Below are positions 25,009-34,473 of a stretch of 64,000 bases of DNA, in pieces; position 1 is the stretch's first letter, and each line of letters opens with the position of its first letter. Position numbers and translations under genes: made by a program. The DNA is from Aestuariivivens sediminis (GTDB lineage Bacteria > Bacteroidota > Bacteroidia > Flavobacteriales > Flavobacteriaceae): positions 1 to 64,000 of the forward strand of contig NZ_JAKMCP010000002.1 in NCBI RefSeq assembly GCF_022662105.1, in the 5' to 3' direction. The notes beneath the pieces are model-generated. The model made no database searches and was not told the origin of the DNA. It saw only the letters and a list, made by a program, of their open reading frames with translations.

Positions 25009-25881
25009 TTAAGGAACAAAATCTTCAGAGACCGCCCATTCATAAAATCGTTCTATCCATTTGCTTGAAGGGAGTTCATTTTTGAAGATTCCAAAGCCAT
25101 GACCTCCTTTGGAATACATATGGAGTTCAGTATTTAGACCTTGTTCAAGCCAGGAATTATAAAGTTGGATGGACCCAGGTGCCACCCCCAAATCGTCATT
25201 AGAAGCACATACAACAAACATTGGTGGAGCATCTTTAGGAGGTACTTGAACAGGCATAACTGTAGTCCAAGGGAATGCCGTTACTAAAAAATCAGGTTTG
25301 TTCTCTCCTGTAAAATTATATACCACTCCCATTGCAACCGCACCTCCAGCAGAAAAACCCATAAGTCCAATTTTGTCTGATTTAACACCAAATTTACTAG
25401 CATTACTGCGAACATGTGAAATAGCATTTAAACCGTCATTTATTGAAAATTGGATAACCTTAGATATCTCCTGTCCGATTTTGGCTGGATTGCTTTCTAT
25501 TAATTTAAAAAGTTCAGCTACTCCATCCTCTCCTGTAGGCACTAACCGATATTTTAAAACAAAAACTGTAATCCCTTTATTATTAAGCCATTCAGCAATT
25601 TCCTTACCGTGAAGTTCAATATTCAAACCATAGAATCCACCTCCTGGAGCTATAATAACAGCAGTCCCATTTTTTAATTCTTCCGATGGTTGAAACACCT
25701 CTATAGTTGGACTAGAAACATTTGTAACTACCTTTGTTTGTAATATGTTGGAGAAATATTCTTTTTCGTTATTATGATAAACTATCTGTCCAGATGATTC
25801 TAATGGTAACTTTATGATATTCTGTGCAATTAAAACAAAAAAAGTATTAAGCAAAAGAAAGAAAGAAATGGATTTTTTCAT
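25009..25881 (-). CDS. Secreted alpha/beta hydrolase (esterase/lipase type)
   Basis: 290 residues. Signal peptide (to about 20). The hydrolase core is visible: oxyanion segment VIIAPGGGFYGL, nucleophile elbow GFSAGG, the acid in VCASNDDLGV, and the catalytic His in GGHGFG near residue 269. The overall order matches BD-FAE/acetylxylan-esterase-like lipases common in polysaccharide-degrading Bacteroidota. The protein is probably periplasmic and removes acyl groups from small esters or sugars. It follows the DUF6090 cluster on the same strand but has its own gap, so operon membership is unclear. Confidence 0.87.
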   Translation of the reverse strand: MKKSISFFLLLNTFFVLIAQNIIKLPLESSGQIVYHNNEKEYFSNILQTKVVTNVSSPTIEVFQPSEELKNGTAVIIAPGGGFYGLNIELHGKEIAEWLNNKGITVFVLKYRLVPTGEDGVAELFKLIESNPAKIGQEISKVIQFSINDGLNAISHVRSNASKFGVKSDKIGLMGFSAGGAVAMGVVYNFTGENKPDFLVTAFPWTTVMPVQVPPKDAPPMFVVCASNDDLGVAPGSIQLYNSWLEQGLNTELHMYSKGGHGFGIFKNELPSSKWIERFYEWAVSEDFVP

Positions 25882-26191
25882 CTTATATTTATGTTGGTTG
25901 GAATAATTAAATATACAACAAATTAACCACTAAGATTTTAGGTGGTTTTTAAGTAGTTTCCATCGTCTTGTTTTTCCCGTTTATAGCGGTACAGGGTTCT
26001 CGCCCAAACGGGTCATAACAAAAACGCCACCTTTTGGTGACGTTTTTCTTTCGATGCTCCCCCTGATATTGTTTTGTCGATCGAATTTAATAAGGAATTA
26101 AAGCGTTTTACCTTTTTTATGAAAGTAAATATAAAAATAATCGTATCGTTCTCTAGCGGTAATCCGCCTTCACATCATTCAGGACGGACAG

Positions 26192-26282
26192 GCTGGATTA
26201 ACTCGCTTTGCTCGTTGGGCCTTTTGGAGGGGATTTTACAAGCAAAACCTGATGGCCATGCCATTGTCGGCTTTCTTTTCAA
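26192..26282. repeat. Palindromic element, copy 4 (diverged)
   Basis: CTGGATT, a weak inner hairpin AAC..GTT, then GGAGGGGATTTTACAAGCAAAACC and a second hairpin TGATGGC-cat-GCCATTG closing into GGCTTTC. Confidence 0.5.
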
Positions 26283-26305
26283 ATAAGTAGGTGTAAGTAA
26301 AATGA

Positions 26306-26371
26306 CTGGATTGCCGAATTAGCCTTCGGCTTTTCGGCGGACCAGAATGGGGGAGGCTTTACAAAGAAACC
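26306..26371. repeat. Palindromic element, copy 5
   Basis: CTGGATT-GCCGAA-ttagcc-TTCGGC...GGACCAG, then GGGGGAGGCTTTACAAAGAAAC. The inner stem differs fully in sequence from the other copies but is perfectly paired. Confidence 0.65.
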
Positions 26372-26421
26372 TAACGAGACTTTAATTACATAAATGGTGA
26401 TGAGTGTCATTTTATGTGCTG

Positions 26422-26516
26422 CTGGATTGATTCGTCCCGATACCTCGGGACTCATCGGACCAGATGAGGGGTGGCTTTACAAAGAAAACCATTGCGCATA
26501 GCATTAGCTTTTTGGT
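26422..26516. repeat. Palindromic element, copy 6
   Basis: CTGGATTGAT..TCCCGA-tacc-TCGGGA..ATCGGACCAG, then GAGGGGTGGCTTTACAAAGA and AAACC, closing on a GGT about 30 nt later. Confidence 0.7.
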
Positions 26517-26548
26517 GGTCTAAAATCTTAAACGCAATTTAATGCAGA

Positions 26549-26644
26549 CTGGATTCATTTCCCTCACTTTTAGCTCGGGAAATGGACCAGATGAGGGGTG
26601 GCTTTACAAAGAAGCCTGAACAGCTTTGCTGTTTAAGGCTTTAT
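26549..26644. repeat. Palindromic element, copy 7
   Basis: CTGGATTC-ATTTCCC...GGGAAAT-GGACCAG, then GAGGGGTGGCTTTACAAAGA and AGCC. The tail TACAAAGAAGCC is the exact inverse of GGCTTCTTTGTA that borders the tRNA gene at 26709-26720. Confidence 0.7.
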
Positions 26645-26689
26645 TTTTTCTGCAAGTTGAAGTAAAACTTCACTTGCGACAAAAAGAAA

Positions 26690-26712
26690 AGCCTCCAGAA
26701 AATCTGGAGGCT
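26690..26712 (-). terminator. Terminator of the tRNA-fMet gene
   Basis: Perfect 10-bp stem AGCCTCCAGA / TCTGGAGGCT with a 3-nt loop, followed on the minus strand by TTTTCTTTTT. It begins 6 nt after the tRNA 3' end. Confidence 0.85.
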
Positions 26713-26718
26713 TCTTTG

Positions 26719-26791
<73 letters not shown>

Positions 26792-26802
26792 ATGTTGGAC
26801 TG

Positions 26803-26832
26803 CAAATATACAACCCTTTTTAACTTTATCAA
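26803..26832 (-). promoter_or_regulatory. Promoter of tRNA-fMet
   Basis: On the minus strand TTG (26830-26832), a 19-nt spacer and TATATTTG (26803-26810) match the Bacteroidota consensus exactly, 11 nt before the tRNA 5' end. Confidence 0.85.
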
Positions 26833-26852
26833 GAATAATATTAAAAAAATTA

Positions 26853-27035
26853 TTACTGCCCAATACGATCCACCCGGAAGTCTGTTAATCTAAAATTCTG
26901 AAACCGAATTGTTATATTTATAGGGTTGCAACACACTTCACAGTCCTCAATGTAAGATTGCTCCGCCACTGAATGATCTATTAAAACAGATACCTCCTCC
27001 CAACAATAGGGGCAAATAAAATGATGCTCCACCAT
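26853..27035 (-). CDS. CPXCG-motif Cys-rich small protein
   Basis: 60 residues from the ATG at 27035 (MVEHHFICPYCWEEV); an upstream ATG at 27053 would add six hydrophobic residues unlike the family. It has CPYC and later DCEVCC, the two half-sites of the CPXCG-type cysteine-rich family, which probably bind one zinc. Function unknown and widespread in gammaproteobacteria and Bacteroidota. It stands alone next to the tRNA promoter. Confidence 0.8.
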   Translation of the reverse strand: MVEHHFICPYCWEEVSVLIDHSVAEQSYIEDCEVCCNPINITIRFQNFRLTDFRVDRIGQ

Positions 27036-27122
27036 GATTGTAAAAATAAACAAAGTAGATGAAAATTTAATTCATCTACTTTGTTTAACTAACTAATTTA
27101 CTCAAAAAAAACTAGGTGCTTA

Positions 27123-27953
27123 TTACTCTTTTTCTATATCCATATTCGCGGTTGCATTCTGATTCTGCAATTCCATAAATATCATATCCGGCGGATTATT
27201 TCCGGACATACTGGTAAATTCATTGTTTAAATTATTATCGCTCACCATAATCGTGTTCAAGTGCGTCATGTTCATGAACTCTCCGGGTAAATCTCCGGTA
27301 AATTGGTTACTGGACAAGACTAATTCCTCTAAATTGGTCAATAAGGCGATTTCAACGGGAATTTCCCCGTCCATCTTATTATCGATGAGACTTAACTTTT
27401 CCAATTTTGACAAAGCATAAATCTGATTCGGAATCGTACCTGTTAAAAAGTTACTTCCTAACATCAACTCCTTTAAATTGGTTAATCCCATAAGGGACTC
27501 CGGTATGCTGCCGGAAAGCTTATTACTGTATAATTGCAAGGATTCCAATTTTGTTAACTCCCCTAATTCACTCGGGATATTACCTTCCAGTCTGTTCATA
27601 AAAAGCTCTAAAGAGGTCAACTCTTTTAAGTTTTTTATAGATGCCGGTATGGTTCCATGCAATTTATTAAACCCTAAATTGATTTTTCTTAAGGACGTTA
27701 ATAGCCCGATTTCCTGAGGAAGGGTTCCTTCCAGGTTATTGAACCAGAGGTTCAGTTCAACGACTCTGTCATTTTCTACTTTTACACCATACCAGTTGTC
27801 GACAGTGGTCTCCAGGTTCCAGGTGGTATTCCATGTGCTCCCGTTTGTAGCCGTGTACAAGGCTATAAGTGCATCTTTATCGGTTTGTGAAACACCGGCA
27901 AATGTATGAAGGGAAATGAATAAGCAGGCAATAGTTAGCTTTAAGGTTTTCAT
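27123..27953 (-). CDS. Secreted leucine-rich repeat protein (plant-type LRR)
   Basis: 276 residues. Signal peptide to about residue 20, an N-terminal cap with DALIALYTATNGSTWNTTWN and WYGVKVEN, then about eight 23-24-residue repeats of the form L.G.IP..L..L..L..L.L..N, as in plant-type LRRs. There is no C-terminal sorting domain, so it may stay in the periplasm or be anchored by other means. The repeat type differs from the Cys-ladder LRR protein at 19735. It is probably a binding protein with unknown ligand. Confidence 0.85.
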   Translation of the reverse strand: MKTLKLTIACLFISLHTFAGVSQTDKDALIALYTATNGSTWNTTWNLETTVDNWYGVKVENDRVVELNLWFNNLEGTLPQEIGLLTSLRKINLGFNKLHGTIPASIKNLKELTSLELFMNRLEGNIPSELGELTKLESLQLYSNKLSGSIPESLMGLTNLKELMLGSNFLTGTIPNQIYALSKLEKLSLIDNKMDGEIPVEIALLTNLEELVLSSNQFTGDLPGEFMNMTHLNTIMVSDNNLNNEFTSMSGNNPPDMIFMELQNQNATANMDIEKE

Positions 27954-28049
27954 GTCTGAATAAATTTGGGATTAATTCTCTACGAAAATAGCGCATTGGC
28001 AGCCTAAACACCATTTTATTCGACAAAATACATAAAACTTTAACACTTT

Positions 28050-29960
28050 CTAATCGACGAACTGCTCAATTTCCAGTTGAATATCCTCCCATTTTTGCAT
28101 TAAATCCTGCAAATGGCTTTTCATTTTTTGATAATTATCGAAGAAATTTGGCTCGGAGGTTATGGCTTCATAATTAATTTCAAGCTCGAGATCAACGGCC
28201 TTTATCTCTTTTTCCAATTGACTAATCTTAGCCTCGACACTGCTTAATTTATTGTTAAGGGCCTTTAACCTTTTTTGCTCTTCATAAGACTGTTGCTGCT
28301 TTTTCTTAGGACTATCTTTTACGATGGTTCGCTTTTCAACTTCGCGCATATTTTCAACATTACGCGACTCCAAATAGTAGTCTATATCTCCCAAATATTC
28401 CTTGATCTTACGATCCTTGAACTCGTAAACCTTATTGGACAATCCCTGAAGGAAATCGCGATCGTGTGACACCAGAATTAAGGTTCCTTCATACCGTTTC
28501 AATGCTTCCTTAAGTACATTTTTAGAGGTCATATCGAGATGGTTGGTCGGTTCATCCATGATTAAAACGTTGAATGGCTGCAACATCAATTTAGCCAGTG
28601 CCAACCTATTACGTTCTCCTCCGGACAGCACTCTTACATATTTGTCCACCTCATCGCCTCTAAACAGGAATGATCCCAGAATATCCCTCACCCTACTCCT
28701 GTTGGTTTCGTTCGCCGCATCAATCATGGTATCCAAAACCGTTTTATTTCCATCTAAATACTCGGCCTGATTTTGAGCAAAATATCCCAACTGCACATTA
28801 TGCCCCAACTTTAAATGACCGTTATGTTTTATTTCACCAACAATAATTTTTGCCAAAGTAGATTTACCTTGACCGTTTTGACCCACAAAGGCCGTTTTAC
28901 TATCACGTTCTATAAGCAAATTCACGTCCTTTAAAACCTGATTATCACCATAGTTCTTGGAAATGTGATCGGCCTCAATGACTACTTTGCCCGGTATTAC
29001 CGACACCGGAAAATTTAGGCGCATAGCACTTTGGTCATCTTCGTCCACCTCAATACGTTCAATCCGATCCAGTTTTTTTATTAGCGATTGTGCCATAGAA
29101 GCCTTGGAGGCCTTGGCCCTAAACTTTTCGATAAGCTTTTCGGTATGTTCTATTTGCTTTTGCTGGTTTTTTTGGGAGGCCAACTGCTGCGCCTTTAATT
29201 CTTCTCGCAATACCAAATACTTGGAATAGGGTTTGGGGTAATCATAAATACGTCCCAATGAAATTTCAATGGTTCTATTGGTGACATTATCAAGGAACAT
29301 TCTGTCATGAGATACAATAACCACAGCTCCTGAATAATTTTTCAAAAAGCCTTCCAACCAAATAATGGATTCAATATCTAAATGGTTGGTGGGCTCGTCC
29401 AACAACAAGACATCATTATCCTCCAGTAACAATTTAGCCAATTCAATTCGCATGCGCCATCCACCGGAAAAGGTATCGGTAAGTTTATTAAAATCATCCC
29501 GTTTAAAACCCAGTCCTTGCAGAATTTTCTCGGTATTACCCTGATAATTATACCCTCCTAATATTTCGTATTGATGTTGCAATTCGTTAATATCAACCAT
29601 AAGCTGATGGTAGCCTTCACTTTCATAATCGCTGCGTTCGGCCAATTGGGTATTGATGTTTTCCAACTCTGACTCTATCTGTTTAATGGCTTTGAAAGCT
29701 TCGTAAGACTCCTCCAAAACTGTTCTGCCATATTCGAAATCTATATCCTGCTTTAAAAACCCTATTTTAAGCGTCTTATCTGTTGCTATTTGACCCGTAT
29801 CAGGTTCCATTTCTCGCGAAAGTATTCTCAGTAAGGTGGATTTCCCGGCTCCATTTTTACCAATAAGCCCCACGCGATCACCATTCCCTAATTTGAAGGT
29901 AAGGTCCTCAAACAGGTATTCCCCTTGAAACGATATTGATAAATTATGGATATTCATCAT
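28050..29960 (-). CDS. ABC-F family ATPase
   Basis: 636 residues with two ABC domains in one chain and no membrane helices. Walker A motifs GKNGAGKST (near 37) and GQNGQGKST (near 363), signatures FSGGWRMRIELAKLL and LSGGERNRLALAKLM, and both LLLDEPTNHLD-type Walker B motifs are intact. The linker (about 240-310) is charged and helical like the P-site tRNA interaction motif, and the C-terminus (550-636) is a coiled coil. ABC-F proteins act on ribosomes in translation or antibiotic protection; this one is of the housekeeping Uup/YdiF-like type. Divergent from the DUF983 gene. Confidence 0.93.
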   Translation of the reverse strand: MMNIHNLSISFQGEYLFEDLTFKLGNGDRVGLIGKNGAGKSTLLRILSREMEPDTGQIATDKTLKIGFLKQDIDFEYGRTVLEESYEAFKAIKQIESELENINTQLAERSDYESEGYHQLMVDINELQHQYEILGGYNYQGNTEKILQGLGFKRDDFNKLTDTFSGGWRMRIELAKLLLEDNDVLLLDEPTNHLDIESIIWLEGFLKNYSGAVVIVSHDRMFLDNVTNRTIEISLGRIYDYPKPYSKYLVLREELKAQQLASQKNQQKQIEHTEKLIEKFRAKASKASMAQSLIKKLDRIERIEVDEDDQSAMRLNFPVSVIPGKVVIEADHISKNYGDNQVLKDVNLLIERDSKTAFVGQNGQGKSTLAKIIVGEIKHNGHLKLGHNVQLGYFAQNQAEYLDGNKTVLDTMIDAANETNRSRVRDILGSFLFRGDEVDKYVRVLSGGERNRLALAKLMLQPFNVLIMDEPTNHLDMTSKNVLKEALKRYEGTLILVSHDRDFLQGLSNKVYEFKDRKIKEYLGDIDYYLESRNVENMREVEKRTIVKDSPKKKQQQSYEEQKRLKALNNKLSSVEAKISQLEKEIKAVDLELEINYEAITSEPNFFDNYQKMKSHLQDLMQKWEDIQLEIEQFVD

Positions 29961-30057
29961 AAAAATGTAACTTTTATTACTTTACCTTTTATTTCAAAGC
30001 CTTAAATTTGCCTGCGCATTTTGTCTTATTAAGGTCATTGGGTATTATATTCTCTAA

Positions 30058-30468
30058 ATGCGTTTGCAAAAATACATAAAATATATGTTTAGAAAAGGTA
30101 ACAAACTGTATAGTATCCTTACCGGTGCGTGTCCCAAATGTCATGAAGAATCTATGTTTAAAAACAAAAATCCATATATACTTTCGGAAATTTTAGATAT
30201 GTATGAAACCTGTTCCAACTGCGGTACAAAATACAAAATGGAACCCTCATTTTTTTACGGTTCTATGTACGTAAGCTATGCTGTTGGGATTGCCTTTGCT
30301 ACGGCAGCATTCCTTATTTCCTTTTTTGTATTTAAAGCCAACATCCATATCGTTTTTATTTCAATAGTTAGCACTTTAATCGTCTTTCTGCCCATAATTA
30401 TTAGAGTTTCCAGAAACATTTGGATTAACTTTTTCATGCATTACGACGAAACCCTGTCAAAACCCTAA
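30058..30468 (+). CDS. DUF983 membrane protein
   Basis: 136 residues. N-terminal zinc-ribbon-like part with CPKCHEESMF and CSNCGTKY, then two membrane helices (about 75-97 and 100-118), which is the DUF983 arrangement. The function is unknown; the family is often near respiratory or heme genes, but not here. A TAAATTTG box (near 30003) sits about 55 nt before the ATG, and the gene is divergent from the ABC-F ATPase. Confidence 0.85.
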   Translation: MRLQKYIKYMFRKGNKLYSILTGACPKCHEESMFKNKNPYILSEILDMYETCSNCGTKYKMEPSFFYGSMYVSYAVGIAFATAAFLISFFVFKANIHIVFISIVSTLIVFLPIIIRVSRNIWINFFMHYDETLSKP

Positions 30469-30603
30469 GTTGAACCGAAAGACAACACTTATTTTATACA
30501 CTAACAAATGGCGAGATGCCGGGAGAAACGCAGTACAGGGCATCCCAAGCTTACCTCTCAAATTTCAATTGTAGATCCTTAAACCTCTACTCCAAAAAGC
30601 AAG

Positions 30604-31650
30604 TTAACCCTCAGCAAACCGTTGAATATCAATCTCCTTTTCCAAAGGAATATCGTACGCAATGAAATCAAAAAGCTGTTTAGCTGCATATGGGCCTGTC
30701 ATAACGCCTCTTGTACCCAGTCCATTTAACACATAAAGGTTCCTGTAATGGTTATGCCTACCAACCAACGGGCGACGATCCTTTACTGTGGGACGAATAC
30801 CCGCGACCTGATCCACTATTTTAAATGGGCAGTTAATAAGTGTTTCTAATTTATCGATAAGTTCAAGTTTTGCATTTTCCGTAATCGCATTCGAGGTATC
30901 ACCCCAATCATAAGTAGCCCCCACTAAATACTGATCCCGGTGTATAGGTATTAAAAATACGGGGCCTTTTAAAACAAAATCTATTTGTAATTCAGGCGCA
31001 TGGATGGTTAATAGCTCTCCTTTTGTAGGCAATAGCGGTAAGGATTTAAAAAAAGGGTTTTTGCCCATGCCATAACCTTCGGTAAATACAACCTGTGTTG
31101 CCCTTATATGGCCATAAGCGACCTGTTTATCCGAAATTTGTAAGGTATCATACTGAAACGCATCTGCTATAAACAGGCCGTCCTGTATAAGTTCCTTTTT
31201 ATAGGCCTCAACGAGGGTCTTTACAGCAATCCGACCTGTATGATTGACCCTTCCAAATCCAAAAGGTGCTTGAACCGATTTGTTATTATTTTTGATTAGC
31301 GTCGTTGAAAGGTATTTGCTCAATTCGGGTTTATCTGAAGCTGTAAACCAATTATTCTGTTCTTCCACGGACACGAATTTCCGATACACCGGTACCTGAG
31401 ATATCAGTTTTATACCAAGCCGACGCTCTAAAACTTCATATTGGTCTTTCACTAATTTCAACTGCGCTTCGCTTTTCCAGACCGCTGTAAAGCGCTTAAG
31501 TACCACTGGATTATAGAGTCCGCCAGCGACTAAAGAGGATCTCTGGGACCCGTCATCAAAAACCACAAATGATTTTCTATGGGCTCTTAGCTGTTCACAA
31601 AAACTAATACCGGCCAAACCTATGCCAACAACGATATAATCTACATTCAT
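30604..31650 (-). CDS. FAD-dependent oxidoreductase (DAO family)
   Basis: 348 residues. The N-terminal Rossmann dinucleotide motif (IVVGIGLAGISFCEQL) and the C-terminal GIRPTVKDRRPLVGRH with GLGTRGVMTGPY are those of D-amino-acid-oxidase-like flavoenzymes, related to the C-terminal half of MnmC and to glycine oxidase. A lone FAD domain without the MnmC methyltransferase part, it probably oxidises a small amine. Cytoplasmic. It is transcribed on its own, with a 220-nt gap to gldN. Confidence 0.83.
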   Translation of the reverse strand: MNVDYIVVGIGLAGISFCEQLRAHRKSFVVFDDGSQRSSLVAGGLYNPVVLKRFTAVWKSEAQLKLVKDQYEVLERRLGIKLISQVPVYRKFVSVEEQNNWFTASDKPELSKYLSTTLIKNNNKSVQAPFGFGRVNHTGRIAVKTLVEAYKKELIQDGLFIADAFQYDTLQISDKQVAYGHIRATQVVFTEGYGMGKNPFFKSLPLLPTKGELLTIHAPELQIDFVLKGPVFLIPIHRDQYLVGATYDWGDTSNAITENAKLELIDKLETLINCPFKIVDQVAGIRPTVKDRRPLVGRHNHYRNLYVLNGLGTRGVMTGPYAAKQLFDFIAYDIPLEKEIDIQRFAEG

Positions 31651-31823
31651 GTTGCGAATATAGTGAGAATAAAGATGATCTGTAAATTCACATATGTGGT
31701 GCCGTTGGCTCTAGTTTTGATTTGATTCTTAGTTGGCAGGCACTTCATGTGCACCGGGCATGATACCCGCATAACCATAACATAACGTCATACCTCTGCA
31801 CTCCATTAATGCCAGGAAATAAA

Positions 31824-31847
31824 AACGCCCACAACAAAGTGGGCGTT
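31824..31847 (-). terminator. Terminator of the gldKLMN operon
   Basis: Perfect 9-bp stem AACGCCCAC / GTGGGCGTT with a 6-nt loop, and a T-rich tail on the minus strand, 26 nt past the gldN stop. Confidence 0.85.
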
Positions 31848-31872
31848 AATCTATTAGAAAACCTTATGTGTA

Positions 31873-32763
31873 TTAGTAGGTCCACATATCAAGTTCGAAA
31901 TCGCGTATTTTTGTTTTAATCCGATCGGACTCCAATAACTGCATCAATGCATTTTGGGCAATATACTCGTTTACTTTTCTATCCCCTTGAACATTTTCTT
32001 CAGCATAGATAATCGCATTAAAACGCCTTGAATTCAAGATATGATCAAAAGAAAACGGAATGGCACTATTTTCATTATTAAAGGCTTTGGCATCATGTAA
32101 TACCTCTCTCGCATCTGGAAAGAATACCCAAAACAATTCAACCAAATCCGGATTTTCGTCATCGATGAAGTTCACGTCCGGTGCTACAGGAGCGATCCCC
32201 AGAAGGCGATATTTCATTTCAGCTTGTCGCTTGTCAAAATACCATAAGCCTACAATGCGATATTCCTGAATATTGGCTGCAGTGATATTCCTTCTATCGA
32301 TATATTCTGCAGACAATTCCTCTCCGGCATTTAACTGCTCGATCCCTAACTCTGTGGTATCCACTTTTACTAAAGCCGCTTGAATATCCTTTAATGTACG
32401 CTTCGTTGTAAAATAAGAATCATCATAAATGTTTTCTATATTACCATTTTTGATATTTTTCATCAGTACATCGTATAACGATCTTCTATTGCTGCCAATA
32501 TTATTAGTATCGATAGGATAGTATAGCGGAAAGTTTGCACGCTCGTCAAGAACAATTTTTTCCCATACTTTTTTTGAAAAAAGGATATCTCTATCGTCTA
32601 CATAACCATAAGGTAAAGGTTCATCGTTATCGATAGCCTTTTGTGATTCTGTTCTTACGCCAATCTCATCCGGCGATTTCGCATTTAAAATATTTGCCTG
32701 AGCAAATACATGAGATGCGGCAAAAACAGTTATAACGGTTAATAAAAAACTTTTAAAATTCAT
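31873..32763 (-). CDS. gldN: Gliding motility / T9SS protein GldN
   Basis: 296 residues from the ATG at 32763, which gives a proper signal peptide (MNFKSFLLTVITVFAASHVFAQ); an upstream in-frame ATG at 32784 would add seven charged residues. The mature start ANILNAKSPDEIG and segments PYGYVDDRDILFSKKVWE and RVNEY-like C-terminus are typical of GldN/PorN. GldN is a periplasmic partner of the GldK ring at the outer membrane. Last gene of gldK-L-M-N and followed by a terminator. Confidence 0.95.
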   Translation of the reverse strand: MNFKSFLLTVITVFAASHVFAQANILNAKSPDEIGVRTESQKAIDNDEPLPYGYVDDRDILFSKKVWEKIVLDERANFPLYYPIDTNNIGSNRRSLYDVLMKNIKNGNIENIYDDSYFTTKRTLKDIQAALVKVDTTELGIEQLNAGEELSAEYIDRRNITAANIQEYRIVGLWYFDKRQAEMKYRLLGIAPVAPDVNFIDDENPDLVELFWVFFPDAREVLHDAKAFNNENSAIPFSFDHILNSRRFNAIIYAEENVQGDRKVNEYIAQNALMQLLESDRIKTKIRDFELDMWTY

Positions 32764-32862
32764 GTGTTCTATTTTATATTTCACAATCCATCTTTGGGGC
32801 TGTGCCTAGCACAGGATTTGTAACAGCTATAACCATTAAAAGCTATAGCTGTTTCTATTCTA

Positions 32863-34422
32863 TTAATTGGTAAGCTCTATAATTACAGGTGATACCTTTT
32901 TAAGTATAACGCTTACACCACTAGCCTTGGCTTCGATATCGAATATTTGTACATCCGATCCTCGTTTTGCCTTACGCAATGCACTTTTTGCTCTACTGTC
33001 CAGCTTATTACCGTTCACGTCTATAGTTGGCTGACCCGATACTTTAAATTTAAAGCCGGTAACGCGCAATGGCAATTCAAAGTCAAAATCATCAAACTTT
33101 GCACCAACGGTGGAAATTTCCAAACTCTGACGTTGCATTTTTGTCTGACCGTCTTCACCTCGAATCGTTCCAGTTGGTTTCGGTAAATCCTTAATTCTAA
33201 AGGTTGCATTATCGCTTGTCGTTTTACCGTCAGGTAATTTACCCGTAACATTAATGGTTACTTCTCTACCTTTAACTGTAGTGACATCCATGACGTATTT
33301 ACTTCCACTCACTCGTGATAAACCTTGAGCGCTTGCTGAGACATTATTATCTGATATACCAGCAAAAGAAATGGTCATTGGGTTTTTAACGCCACGATAT
33401 ACCACATTCATTTTATCCGCTGAAATGGTGGCCGAATTAGGTCTCGGAACTGTAGCAAAGGATGATGCCACCGGAACTTCAATTTCATCACCGTCTTGAG
33501 CGAAAATTAATTTTCCTTCAATTTTATGCTCACCAGGATTTCCGGTACCTACATTCAATTTTACTTTACCATCTTCTATGGTATATTGTGATTCTGTTAA
33601 TGGTCTGCCGTCTAAGGTTAATTCAACTCTATTGGGCTTGGTGGTAGCATCTTTTCTACCTAACACAATTTGACCATCAAAAGTTTCGCCATTAAAATAG
33701 GCCGATTTGGTGGTTTCCAACAAGGTGGTATAGTTGGTCATCGACACTTCACCAGTAAGGGTTCCTTGAAGCATGGTTGACATGACTTCCGATTCGGTTG
33801 TTTTAATGTCTGCCTGTAACTGTGTCATTTTGGTTAACGAAGCTACTAAAGGAAAGCCTTTATAATGGTGCTCTAACCAGTGAACAGTACCAGCTCCACG
33901 TTTTACAGGATCTGTTTTAAACTTATCCTTTACATCCTGGATAACTTCTTCCATACCTTCTTCGCCAGCCAGAACATTCACCACACCATCTCTAAAAGAC
34001 GATATTTGATCCATAAACTCTTCACCGCCCGGCTTAAGCTTGTCTCCCTTAAAAAAGTTCTCATCCAGATAATCTCCTTTGTCCATGATTTCATAATCTG
34101 TAGGATCATCGACCGTACTAGACATTTTAGATTTTAAATCTTCCAGATACGCATTAAAGTTGGTCGCCAACTCTTTTATCTGAATAGCTTTCTCCTTTAA
34201 CGGTTGGTATTTTTCTTTCTGATCTATTGCTTTTTGTTCCAGACTAGCAATAAATGCCGTATTTCGTTCGGTAGCCGCTTGATTGGACTCCGTCAATTTT
34301 TCGTTCATTAATCCGAAGGCAGAAAGGACTTCTTTTGACATATTTAAAGCAAGCATTGCTATAAATATTAAATACATCAAATTAATCATTTTCTGTCTTG
34401 GAGATAAATTTGCCTGTGCCAT
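32863..34422 (-). CDS. gldM: Gliding motility / T9SS motor protein GldM
   Basis: 519 residues. One N-terminal membrane helix (about 14-33, LMYLIFIAMLALNMSKEVLS) precedes a long periplasmic part: helical stalk (about 40-220), then Ig-like beta domains ending in KKVSPVIIELTN. GldM spans the periplasm and with GldL forms the proton-driven motor of the T9SS. It is 51 nt downstream of gldL and 99 nt upstream of gldN; the start MAQANLSPRQKMINLMYLIF is the usual one. Confidence 0.96.
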   Translation of the reverse strand: MAQANLSPRQKMINLMYLIFIAMLALNMSKEVLSAFGLMNEKLTESNQAATERNTAFIASLEQKAIDQKEKYQPLKEKAIQIKELATNFNAYLEDLKSKMSSTVDDPTDYEIMDKGDYLDENFFKGDKLKPGGEEFMDQISSFRDGVVNVLAGEEGMEEVIQDVKDKFKTDPVKRGAGTVHWLEHHYKGFPLVASLTKMTQLQADIKTTESEVMSTMLQGTLTGEVSMTNYTTLLETTKSAYFNGETFDGQIVLGRKDATTKPNRVELTLDGRPLTESQYTIEDGKVKLNVGTGNPGEHKIEGKLIFAQDGDEIEVPVASSFATVPRPNSATISADKMNVVYRGVKNPMTISFAGISDNNVSASAQGLSRVSGSKYVMDVTTVKGREVTINVTGKLPDGKTTSDNATFRIKDLPKPTGTIRGEDGQTKMQRQSLEISTVGAKFDDFDFELPLRVTGFKFKVSGQPTIDVNGNKLDSRAKSALRKAKRGSDVQIFDIEAKASGVSVILKKVSPVIIELTN

Positions 34423-34473
34423 GTCTAATTAGGTTTTTGTTAATTAATCAATTAATTGGGGTCAAATCCCTAA

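Larger units (their letters stand above)
25960..26689. repeat. Array of structured palindromic elements beside tRNA-fMet
   Basis: Some 730 bp without a gene, built from related units. A terminator-like AAAAACGCCACC/GGTGACGTTTTT hairpin near 26018-26046 comes first, followed by elements at 26192, 26306, 26422 and 26549. Further hairpins lie at 26614-26640 (GCCT..AACAGC-ttt-GCTGTT..AGGC) and 26651-26679 (GCAAGT.GAAGT-aaa-ACTTC.CTTGC). Confidence 0.6.

Noticed and set aside
26074-26286. 70-codon plus-strand open frame
   Set aside because: It lies across the palindromic element array and its product merely translates the repeats.
26422-26465. Hammerhead ribozyme-like sequence in palindromic copy 6 (minus strand CCGATGAGTCCC...GGGACGAA)
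   Set aside because: It looks like the CUGAUGA-stem-GAA core, but the U is a C, the core is absent from the other copies, and the flanks CTGG/CCAG pair with each other, which makes an ordinary long hairpin.
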